In this document: in pieces, positions 7,160-13,354 of the stretch
How the letters are laid out: each line of letters begins with the position of its first letter
Numbering within the stretch: position 1 is the first letter of the stretch
NCBI RefSeq assembly: GCF_030651615.1
Contig: NZ_JAUSCG010000005.1
Location: 1-13,354 of the forward strand
Direction of reading: 5' to 3'
Length of the DNA: 13,354 nucleotides
Origin: Methanocalculus sp.
GTDB taxonomy: Archaea; Halobacteriota; Methanomicrobia; Methanomicrobiales; Methanocorpusculaceae
Position numbers and translations under genes: made by a program
The notes under the pieces: generated by a model
Told to the model about the DNA's origin: nothing
Seen by the model: only the letters and a program-made list of their open reading frames with translations
Databases searched by the model: none

Positions 7160-8596
7160 ATGGCAAACATACAGCAGAAGAAGAGCATCAAAGAGATCAG
7201 CCCGATAGATGTCTACAAACTCCTGCCAAAGACCAACTGCGGGGAGTGTGGCGAGGCAAACTGTATGGCGTTTGCAACAAAGCTCGTTAATGGCGAGTAC
7301 ACGATACCGGACTGTCCTCCACTTGCATCAGAGAAATATAGCCGTCTCCTGCATGATCTCAGTGCCCTCCTCGCCCCTCCGGTGAAAGTGGTCACGATTG
7401 GAACTGGTGAGCACGCAATGACCATTGGAGGAAAGCACGTCCTCTATCGGCACGAATTCACCTATCATAACCCGACACCGGTTGCAATCGATCTGACTGA
7501 CACTATGACGCAGGAAGAAATTATCCAGCGGATAGAAGCGATTGAAGGGTTTTCGTACCAGTACATCGGGCGTGAGATCCGGCTTGACGGAATCGCTATC
7601 CGTTCGACGTCGGGTGATCCGGAGATCTTCAGGGGAGCGGTCCGGACAACTGCCGCAGCCACTTCATACCCGCTGATCCTCTGTACCCTCGATCCCGTCG
7701 TTATGGAGGCAGGGCTTTTAGAGGTAGAGGGGCGCCGCCCGCTCATCTATGCGGCAAATGAGGAGAACTGGCGGGAGATGGCCGACCTTGCACTTCGGTT
7801 CAATGCTCCGCTTGTTGCATCTGCTCCCGGTGACCCCTCCCTTCTCAGAACACTCACAAAGACCCTCACTGCCTGTGGTTTAATGGATCTGGTCCTTGAC
7901 CCCGGCACGTTTCCCGATGGTGGTTTTGCCAGGACGATATACTCCTTCACCATGCTCAGGAAGGCGGCATGCACCTCCCATGACGAACTCGCCGGGTTCC
8001 CGCTCCTTGGAACCCCCATCGCCGCATGGGCTGGTGACGAACTATCCAGAGAAGCAGTCCGGTGGAAGGAGACATACATGGCAGCGGGGCTCATCTCCCG
8101 GTATGCAGATCTCCTCATCATGCATAGCATGGAAGGGTGGGTGCTCCTTCCGCAATTGATCTGGCGGTTCAACATCTACACAGACCCAAGAAAACCGGTC
8201 TCCGTGGATCCAGGCGTACGAACATTCGGGAGTCCGGATATACAATCTCCCCTGCTTATTACCACAAACTATGCACTCACCTTCTTCACCGTCGAGGCTG
8301 ACATAAAATCCGCACACATTGACTGCCACCTGATTGTGGTTGATACCGGCGGTATCAGTGTAGAGAGTGCTGTTGCTGGTAGATACCTGACATCCGACTC
8401 GATGGCTGAAGCATTGAAAGAGTACGAAGCCGACTCACTCGTCGATCACCATACCCTGATAATTCCCGGCCTTGCAGCACGATTGAGTGGTGAGATGGAA
8501 GAAGCAAGTGGCTGGCGGATCCTTGTTGGACCGAAGGACTCATCCGGTCTGAAACGGTATATCGAAGAATACTGGCCCCCGAAGGATGATGAATGA
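7160..8596 (+). CDS. cdhE: ACDS complex gamma subunit, corrinoid Fe-S protein large subunit (CdhE)
   Basis: Large subunit of the corrinoid iron-sulfur protein, 478 residues. The N-terminal [4Fe-4S] domain shows C27-x2-C30-x4-C35-x16-C52 (KTNCGECGEANC...PDC), the exact AcsC/CdhE pattern; this cluster mediates reductive reactivation of cobalt. The middle domain is a TIM barrel (about residues 90-310) that presents the corrinoid to methyltransferase. The C-terminal domain (about 325-478, including SPLLITTNYALTFFTVEADI) is the B12-binding part holding cobamide in the base-off form. AGGAGGGGTG precedes the ATG by five bases. The stop overlaps the start of the reductive-activator gene (ATGA), which ties corrinoid-protein synthesis to its own repair enzyme. 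The reading frame is intact with no missing key residues. Confidence 0.94.
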   Translation: MANIQQKKSIKEISPIDVYKLLPKTNCGECGEANCMAFATKLVNGEYTIPDCPPLASEKYSRLLHDLSALLAPPVKVVTIGTGEHAMTIGGKHVLYRHEFTYHNPTPVAIDLTDTMTQEEIIQRIEAIEGFSYQYIGREIRLDGIAIRSTSGDPEIFRGAVRTTAAATSYPLILCTLDPVVMEAGLLEVEGRRPLIYAANEENWREMADLALRFNAPLVASAPGDPSLLRTLTKTLTACGLMDLVLDPGTFPDGGFARTIYSFTMLRKAACTSHDELAGFPLLGTPIAAWAGDELSREAVRWKETYMAAGLISRYADLLIMHSMEGWVLLPQLIWRFNIYTDPRKPVSVDPGVRTFGSPDIQSPLLITTNYALTFFTVEADIKSAHIDCHLIVVDTGGISVESAVAGRYLTSDSMAEALKEYEADSLVDHHTLIIPGLAARLSGEMEEASGWRILVGPKDSSGLKRYIEEYWPPKDDE

Positions 8597-10449
8597 GACA
8601 GGACTGTCAGATTGTCTTTCACCCGATGAACAGGGTCATCTCCGTTCAGCCGGGAACAAACCTGCTTGCCGCTCTCCGGAGTGCCAATGTTCAGATCGAG
8701 AGTATCTGCGGGGGAAAGGGGGAGTGCGGTAAATGCAGGGTGATCATAGATTCCGGTGATTATCATGAGAAGAGGCGCACCCAGAAGAGTCACCTCTCCT
8801 CCGAAGAGAGGGGACGCGGATACCGTCTCGCCTGTGAGATTGTTGTCTCCGGCAATATGGAGGTGACCGTTCCGGTCGAGAGCAGGATCGAACGGCCGCA
8901 GATCCTCTGTGGGCTCCTCGGAGAGTGTGATTGTGGCGGGATGGCTCCGTCCGTCAGAACGTATCCGCTTGAGATCCGGTCTGATCCTGTGTTTCCATTA
9001 TCAGTTCGGTCGATTCGGCTGCTGAATTACTCTGGCCCCCGGCCCACGATCAGTGAAGCGATGTACCAGAAGATCACCGGATCCGATACCAGGCTGAAGG
9101 CTCTCTTGACAGAAACCAATGGGTATCCGGAGCTGATCGATCTCATCTCTGAAGAGGAGATGAAAACACCACTCGGTATCGCCCTCGATCTTGGAACAAC
9201 AACGATCGCCTGTGCAATCGTTGATCTGGAGTCAGGCATTGTGCTTGCAGAGGAGGCCACCCTGAACCGGCAGATTACGTATGGAGAAGAGGTGATAACG
9301 CGGATCTCCTTTGCGCGAAATGCAGAAGGTCTCCGTCTCCTCCAGCAGGCAGCAGCAGAGAGTATCAATTACGTTATTACACGTGTTACGGAATCGGCCG
9401 GGGTGCGGCCGGATGATCTGATGGAGATCTGTATCGGCGGCAATACGGTCATGACCCACCTGATCAACGCTATCGATCCCGGATACCTTGAGCTGGCTGA
9501 TGCTGATGTACAAAGAAAGCCATTCATCCGCAAAGCACAGGCACTTGGGATCAATCTCCATTCCGGGGCATACTGCTACTGCCTCCCGAATGTGAGCCGG
9601 TTCGTTGGTGGTGATGCAGTTGCGGGGGTGCTCAGTTCCGGTCTGCATTGTGGATCCGAACTATCATTATTCATCGATCTCGGTACAAACGGGGAGATCG
9701 TTCTGGGAAACAAAGACTGGATCGCTTCGATCTCATGTGCATCTGGTCCGGCATTTGAAGGGGCCGGGATAAGTTCCGGGATGCGGGCGATGCATGGGGC
9801 GATCGAACGGGTTGCAATTGAGCCGGATAGCGGTGAGGCGCATGTGATGGTGATCGGCGGGGCACGGCCCCGGGGCATCTGTGGATCAGGATTAATCGAT
9901 GCAGTCACCGGCATGTTTAAGGCAGGTATCCTCGACTTCAAAGGTATCCTAAAATCCCACCCTCTGGTTCGCACCGGGCATGCGGGCCCTGAGTATGTGC
10001 TGGTGCCAGCAGCTGAATCCGCAACAGGCCATGATATCGTCATCACACAGCCGGATATGGACTACTTTATGGATTCAAAAGCAGCCCTCTGCGGGGGTAT
10101 CGGTGTGTTGATGAAGAAGTACCGCCTGAAGGTGACGGATATCCGGCATATCTACCTTGCAGGGGCGTTTGGTGCCTTTGTCAACCTGCAGAACACAGTG
10201 GCATTTGGGATCATCCCTTCATTTCCCTTTGCTGAGGTTCATCCTGTCGGAAACACATCCCTGAAGGGGGCATATGCAGCACTGGTATCGCTTGAGAAAC
10301 GAAGAGAAGCGCAGAAGATCGCCAGGATGATGGTCTACATCGATCTTCTTGTCGATTCGGACTTCATTGAGGAGTACACAGCAGCCCTCTCTATTCCGGG
10401 GAAAGAGGAGTACTTCCGGTATTCTTCTGGTGAAGGAGATGTCCTCTGA
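8593..10449 (+). CDS. RACo/AcsV-type [2Fe-2S] ATP-dependent reductive activator of corrinoid protein
   Basis: 618 residues, matching the architecture of Carboxydothermus RACo/acetogen AcsV. An N-terminal plant-type ferredoxin domain has C39-x5-C45-x2-C48 and C81, the [2Fe-2S] ligands (SICGGKGECGKC... LACE). A linker and middle domain (about 100-190) follow, and then a C-terminal ASKHA actin-like ATPase with phosphate loops LDLGTTTIACAIVDLESG (from 195) and IDLGTNGEIVLGN, plus GAFGAFVN near the end. The family uses ATP binding/hydrolysis to pull an electron from the [2Fe-2S] domain to the Co(II) corrinoid of the CdhD/CdhE protein, returning it to Co(I). Methanogen RamA differs: it has C-terminal [4Fe-4S] clusters. 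Extra Cys at 106, 112 and 114 follow the ferredoxin domain. It starts inside the cdhE stop codon (ATGA). Function is assigned from architecture and position, not from exact homology. Confidence 0.88.
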   Translation: MRQDCQIVFHPMNRVISVQPGTNLLAALRSANVQIESICGGKGECGKCRVIIDSGDYHEKRRTQKSHLSSEERGRGYRLACEIVVSGNMEVTVPVESRIERPQILCGLLGECDCGGMAPSVRTYPLEIRSDPVFPLSVRSIRLLNYSGPRPTISEAMYQKITGSDTRLKALLTETNGYPELIDLISEEEMKTPLGIALDLGTTTIACAIVDLESGIVLAEEATLNRQITYGEEVITRISFARNAEGLRLLQQAAAESINYVITRVTESAGVRPDDLMEICIGGNTVMTHLINAIDPGYLELADADVQRKPFIRKAQALGINLHSGAYCYCLPNVSRFVGGDAVAGVLSSGLHCGSELSLFIDLGTNGEIVLGNKDWIASISCASGPAFEGAGISSGMRAMHGAIERVAIEPDSGEAHVMVIGGARPRGICGSGLIDAVTGMFKAGILDFKGILKSHPLVRTGHAGPEYVLVPAAESATGHDIVITQPDMDYFMDSKAALCGGIGVLMKKYRLKVTDIRHIYLAGAFGAFVNLQNTVAFGIIPSFPFAEVHPVGNTSLKGAYAALVSLEKRREAQKIARMMVYIDLLVDSDFIEEYTAALSIPGKEEYFRYSSGEGDVL

Positions 10450-10500
10450 TGCGTACCTGGGAATTCTTACCTTTTTCAGACTCTATGGGGAGTGAACGTC

Positions 10501-11304
10501 GTGAAGATTGCAGTATCAGGTAAAGGCGGGGTCGGCAAGACATTCATTGCAGGCACCCTGGCATCGATTGCAGCAGGTAAAGGGCACCGGGTGATCGCAA
10601 TCGATGCGGACAGTTCACCCAACCTTGCCCTGACACTTGGGCTGACACCAGATGAAGCGCACCATCTGCTTCCGATTGCAAAGAATACCAGACTCATCAA
10701 CAAAAAGACGAAGACAGATTATCCTGGTGTTTATAATCTCACATTTACCGTTCAGGATATCATCGAGAAGTATGCACTGGCAACGCCTGCCGGTGTCCAC
10801 CTGATGGTGATGGGAACGGTGACATCGATGGGATCAGGGTGCACCTGCCAGGCGAATGCACTGGTGAGAAATCTCCTGCGGCATCTTATTGTTAAACAGG
10901 ATGACGATGTGATCCTGGATCTCGAGGCAGGGGTTGAGCATCTCGGGCGGGGGACCGCAGATCATGTTGACCTGCTGCTTATCATATCAGATGCCAATTC
11001 GAAATCACTCGGAACTGCAAAGAAGATCCATGATCTTGCAGAAGGTTTTGGTCCAAAGAACGTGTATCTGGTCGGAAACCAGATCGAGGGAGAAGAGGAG
11101 GAAGATCTTGTGGCACAGTTTGCAGAGGATCATGGTATCACCCTGATAGGATGCATTCCGTTTGATGAAGCGGTCCGTCGTGCAGGTGTCCGGGGAGAGG
11201 TGATCTCGCCTGATTCCGGTGAAAAAGCAGTTAAAGCTGTCAGAATACTGTATGATACGATCATAGAGGATATGCATTCAGGCAAAAAGGGTGATATCGC
11301 ATGA
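10501..11304 (+). CDS. cooC: CooC-type nickel-insertion ATPase (classical deviant Walker A)
   Basis: A 267-residue MinD/SIMIBI-class ATPase for nickel delivery to CO dehydrogenase (C-cluster) or acetyl-CoA synthase. The N-terminus MKIAVSGKGGVGKTFIAGTL contains the deviant Walker A motif with signature Lys 8 and Lys 13. C114-T-C116 (GSGCTCQAN) is the Cys-x-Cys motif that binds Ni/Zn between the two CooC protomers, at the same spacing as in C. hydrogenoformans CooC1. The Walker B-like DDDVILDLEAGVEHLGRGT follows. GTG at 10501 is preferred over the GTG at 10492 because GGGGAGTGA lies five bases upstream of it and because the protein then begins at the conserved first strand. It is separated from the activator gene by about 50 bases, the largest gap in the operon, and its stop overlaps the next start by four bases. 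Confidence 0.92.
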   Translation: MKIAVSGKGGVGKTFIAGTLASIAAGKGHRVIAIDADSSPNLALTLGLTPDEAHHLLPIAKNTRLINKKTKTDYPGVYNLTFTVQDIIEKYALATPAGVHLMVMGTVTSMGSGCTCQANALVRNLLRHLIVKQDDDVILDLEAGVEHLGRGTADHVDLLLIISDANSKSLGTAKKIHDLAEGFGPKNVYLVGNQIEGEEEEDLVAQFAEDHGITLIGCIPFDEAVRRAGVRGEVISPDSGEKAVKAVRILYDTIIEDMHSGKKGDIA

Positions 11305-12062
11305 AGAAACTGGTGACGATTGGGCGGGGAGGGACAGGAAAGACGAGTTTCACCGCACTGATGGCAAAATATTTCATCGAGACGGGAGAGACGCCAATCC
11401 TCCTTATTGATCTGGATCCCGATCAGAGTCTGGCAGAGATGGTGGGTATCGATCTCGAATCTTCAGGGGTGAAGACGATTGCAGATCTGATCACTGATAC
11501 CTTCATCAGGAGAGGTGGAACGACCAGGGGCATCGCACCAACAGAGCGAATAGAAAGTCGAATCTGGGAAGAAGGGCTTTATGAAGGCGGATCGTTTGAT
11601 CTCATCGCTGTTGGGACGAAATGGATTGAGGGGTGTTACTGCCTCCCTGATTCTGCCCTGAAGGGAGCGCTTGGCACCATCGTGAAGAACTACCGGTATG
11701 TGCTCATAGACTCCCCGGCAGGACTTGAACACCTGAACCGGAAGGTAACAACAGATGTCGATGACATCTTCGATATCATCGGCCCCTCAGGCAGGTCTTT
11801 TGAGCATGTCCGTCGTGCATACCGCATCATCAGAGAGGTTCGGATCAATGCAGGCCGCTTCTCTCTCGTTGGCAGTTATCTCTTCCCGGAATCTGAGGAG
11901 GAGCGTGCAGAGTCGATATTGCCTCACAAGTATCTCGGAAAAGTGGTGCAGGACCCCATTGTGCAGGAGTATGTACTCCTTGGCAGATCATTGCTTGATA
12001 TCCCATCAGATGCACCAGGATACCTCTCAGTGAAGCAGATACTGGCGAGGGCCGGATATTAA
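11301..12062 (+). CDS. CooC-like ATPase with Arg-type deviant Walker A (R-GGTGKT)
   Basis: A 253-residue second CooC-like ATPase. The P-loop reads G8-R9-G10-G11-T-G-K14-T15, so the signature Lys of the deviant Walker A motif is Arg, while the phosphate-contacting K14 is kept. C112-Y-C114 (EGCYCLPD) keeps the metal-binding Cys-x-Cys motif at nearly the same residue number as in the preceding CooC. Walker B-like strand: YRYVLIDSPAGLEHL. The rest is moderately divergent from the first CooC (extra segment FIRRGGTTRGIAPTERIESR), so the pair are paralogs rather than a recent duplication. ATGA overlap with the upstream gene indicates coupled translation. Likely role: nickel insertion into, or conformational activation of, one of the ACDS metal clusters. 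Whether it serves the C- or the A-cluster cannot be told from sequence. Confidence 0.85.
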   Translation: MKKLVTIGRGGTGKTSFTALMAKYFIETGETPILLIDLDPDQSLAEMVGIDLESSGVKTIADLITDTFIRRGGTTRGIAPTERIESRIWEEGLYEGGSFDLIAVGTKWIEGCYCLPDSALKGALGTIVKNYRYVLIDSPAGLEHLNRKVTTDVDDIFDIIGPSGRSFEHVRRAYRIIREVRINAGRFSLVGSYLFPESEEERAESILPHKYLGKVVQDPIVQEYVLLGRSLLDIPSDAPGYLSVKQILARAGY

Positions 12063-12084
12063 ATCCAGATCTATTTTTCGGATT
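12062..12084 (+). terminator. Likely 3' end of the cdh operon
   Basis: A T5 tract (12074-12078) follows the stop codon by 11 bases, with a short AATCC/GGATT inverted pair (12062-12066 and 12080-12084) around it. Archaeal terminators are T-tracts, usually without a strong hairpin. A second, longer T6 tract at 12173-12178 lies just after CAGA-ATCCCCAA-TCTG (12155-12170) and may be the main or backup site. Confidence 0.4.
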
Positions 12085-12089
12085 CATGG

Positions 12090-12202
12090 GTGTGCAGAGA
12101 ATATCCCGATGAGCTGTTCGATTGCGATCGTCTAAAGAGAGCTTCCCGCTTCAACAGAATCCCCAATCTGTATTTTTTGAGGATACTAAATTCTCTGCAT
12201 AC
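12090..12202. repeat. 13-bp inverted repeat enclosing 87 bases
   Basis: GTGTGCAGAGAAT (12090-12102) and ATTCTCTGCATAC (12190-12202) pair at 12 of 13 positions, the exception being a G-T wobble; the inner ten bases are perfect. The enclosed 87 bases hold no coding frame that I can support. They contain the T6 tract and the CAGA/TCTG stem. It may be a long-range RNA stem at the operon end, or a relic of an insertion. Confidence 0.55.
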
Positions 12203-12204
12203 AA

Positions 12205-13086
12205 TCAATCTTCGTCCTTTTCTGTTTTATACTCTAAAACAGGTTCATGGAGCAATGTTAGCACAGGATCATAGGTTTTCGGGGGTTCAATTCCGAGATA
12301 TTCCCGGTAAATTCGCTCTTTATATTCAACACCAATTTCATTAACCGCTGAAATGAAGGCATTATAGGTTCCAGCACCCCCAATAGTCTCCCAGAACTCG
12401 TCACCTATTAAAACGACATCATCGTGCTTCATATCAAACCAGCGAGCAGGGAAACTCCAGGAGTAATTTTCACGTGTACCGTAGGGATTATACGGCAATG
12501 CAAAAAAGGCACCATCCACCAATTTTGGATCCATACAATGCAGTTTCAATATTTTCTCCTTACTGACTTTCGTCTGATCGCTGTTTGGCAAAGGCGCCTT
12601 TAATTCAAATGCATATCGTTTGTTTGCAGTTTTGTCCTCGACATAAAGATCACAGATCACTGACACTGGGATGGGTTCGCCCTTTCCCTCCCTGATATAG
12701 GATAATTCGCTCTTCCAATCAGGGAGTGTTTTCCTCTGACCTTTCCCAGAATGCTCTAATCGGTTAAGAACCTCTGAGATTCTCTGAATTTGACCCTTTG
12801 GTATCAAGCCATCGATACGATAACCCATCTCACCATAACCAAGACCATGAGTCGCCGCAACAACAGCCAGTTTCTCCCAGGCTTTTCCAAAAGGTGTGAC
12901 AAATCGCCTTTCAAAATGGGACCCCTTGAATATTTCATCGGGAACGAGAGCCGCATAAAGGGGTTTTTTTGATAAATGCTCTTCTATAATAAACGGATCC
13001 TTATAGAGGACGTTCTCCATGACACGATCCATCAATTGCTGAATCACACCTTGGATCGCACCTTTCATCTCTGTTTCTTCATTCAT
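12205..13086 (-). CDS. TdeIII-like type II restriction endonuclease
   Basis: A 293-residue nuclease. Family resemblance to TdeIII-type enzymes (which cut GGNCC) is seen in the N-terminal region, e.g. EIFKGSHFERRFVTPFGKAW and KLAVVAATHGLGYGEMGYRI, and in the core. The PD-(D/E)xK catalytic site is readable as D146 (in ICDLYVED) followed by E161-x-K163 (YAFELKAP), with a strand-turn between them as expected. The helix that follows, KVSKEKILKLHCM, and the Asn/Trp-rich PYNPYGTRENYSWSF complete the fold. The recognition sequence is inferred, not shown. Start ATG at 13086 has GTGAG about seven bases upstream, and the preceding methyltransferase stop is 12 bases upstream, the typical M-then-R operon order that allows protection before cutting. 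The gene looks more AT-rich by eye than the cdh genes, suggesting horizontal transfer. Confidence 0.85.
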   Translation of the reverse strand: MNEETEMKGAIQGVIQQLMDRVMENVLYKDPFIIEEHLSKKPLYAALVPDEIFKGSHFERRFVTPFGKAWEKLAVVAATHGLGYGEMGYRIDGLIPKGQIQRISEVLNRLEHSGKGQRKTLPDWKSELSYIREGKGEPIPVSVICDLYVEDKTANKRYAFELKAPLPNSDQTKVSKEKILKLHCMDPKLVDGAFFALPYNPYGTRENYSWSFPARWFDMKHDDVVLIGDEFWETIGGAGTYNAFISAVNEIGVEYKERIYREYLGIEPPKTYDPVLTLLHEPVLEYKTEKDED

Positions 13087-13098
13087 CGTATCTCACAT

Positions 13099-13354
13099 TC
13101 AGATCTTGCGCCAGATAAAAATCGATTCAAAGAACTCTTTCGAACGCCTCCCGGTTCTCCGGTTGACATGCCGCTCAATGATATTCTCCACTTCAACATC
13201 CAATGAAGCAGCGATATCACCATAGAGATTATCCTGATCATTTGCGACGACAATAAATCGACCCCCATCATGCATTGAGCGAAGAACCCGGCGGAAGACC
13301 TCGGCAATATCCTTCTGGTATGCCTCTTTAGCCGATCTGCTCTTTCCATTTGCA
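13099..13354 (-). CDS. DNA methyltransferase, C-terminal end (partial)
   Basis: In a frame not starting inside the window, codons from 13353 down to the TGA at 13099-13101 give 84 residues. They read SAKEAYQKDIAEVFRRVLRS, then MHDGGRFIVVANDQDNLYGD, and close with RRTGRRSKEFFESIFIWRKI. The helix, the strand GGRFIVVANDQ and the FFESIFIWRK ending resemble the C-terminal half of the Rossmann-fold core of amino-methylating (m4C/m6A) DNA methyltransferases. The SAM-binding and catalytic motifs lie outside the window, so the class is not certain. It lies 12 bases upstream of the endonuclease, the expected partner position. A different frame over the same bases is open for 88 codons (13083-13349) but gives an unlikely Arg/Ser-rich product. 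Confidence 0.7.
   Translation of the reverse strand, partial: ANGKSRSAKEAYQKDIAEVFRRVLRSMHDGGRFIVVANDQDNLYGDIAASLDVEVENIIERHVNRRTGRRSKEFFESIFIWRKI

Noticed and set aside
10450..10500. Possible internal terminator/promoter between the activator and cooC (T5 tract near 10472).
   Set aside because: The gap is about 50 bases, no TATA-like box at proper distance is evident and the T-tract is short. Continued transcription is more likely.
10492..10500. GTG at 10492 as the cooC start.
   Set aside because: GGGGAGTGA overlaps it, leaving no room for a ribosome binding site, whereas the GTG at 10501 has correct spacing and begins at the conserved MKIAVSGKGG strand.
13083..13349. 88-codon minus-strand frame over the methyltransferase end.
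   Set aside because: It overlaps, in another frame, the 84-residue C-terminus with methyltransferase-like sequence, and would also overlap the endonuclease start. Its product is Arg/Ser-rich and unlike any family I know.
1..13354. CRISPR arrays, insertion sequences, rRNA or tRNA genes.
   Set aside because: No regularly spaced repeats, transposase motifs or convincing structured RNA genes were found on either strand.

Overview
The window is archaeal and almost certainly from a methanogen, probably of the Methanomicrobia (Methanomicrobiales-like). The evidence is an A-type (A1Ao/V-type) ATP synthase operon start beside a complete five-subunit archaeal acetyl-CoA decarbonylase/synthase (ACDS, CODH/ACS) operon, GGTGA/GGAGG-type ribosome binding sites, TATA-like promoters and T-tract ends. 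The genus cannot be fixed from the sequence alone.

Layout. (1) 1-960, minus strand: the first genes of the A1Ao ATP synthase operon, ahaH and the N-terminal part of ahaI. They are preceded by an unannotated 41-codon candidate membrane peptide (668-793) and a structured leader with a TATA-like promoter near 930-949. (2) 1137-1475, minus strand: an orphan hypothetical protein with a possible leaderless promoter. (3) 1680-12062, plus strand: cdhA, cdhB, cdhC, cdhD, cdhE, then a RACo/AcsV-type corrinoid-protein reductive activator and two different CooC-type nickel-insertion ATPases. Most junctions are ATGA stop/start overlaps, so this is one tightly coupled operon. (4) 12063-12204: intergenic, with T-tracts and a long imperfect inverted repeat. 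(5) 12205-13354, minus strand: a restriction-modification pair, a TdeIII-like endonuclease preceded by the C-terminal end of its likely DNA methyltransferase, which runs out of the window.

How the genes work together. CdhA/CdhB oxidise or make CO. CdhC holds the A-cluster where acetyl-CoA is assembled or split. CdhD/CdhE form the corrinoid iron-sulfur protein that moves the methyl group between tetrahydro(methano/sarcina)pterin and the A-cluster. The 618-residue protein would reduce inactive Co(II) corrinoid back to Co(I) using ATP, and the two CooC-like ATPases would load nickel into the C- and/or A-cluster. The operon is therefore a catalytic complex followed by its own repair and maturation kit.

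The enzyme itself is well known. The less ordinary parts are the bacterial-style [2Fe-2S]/ASKHA corrinoid activator in an archaeal cdh operon, the second CooC-like ATPase whose signature P-loop lysine is arginine while the Cys-x-Cys motif is kept, and the small Trp-rich membrane peptide in front of the ATP synthase genes.
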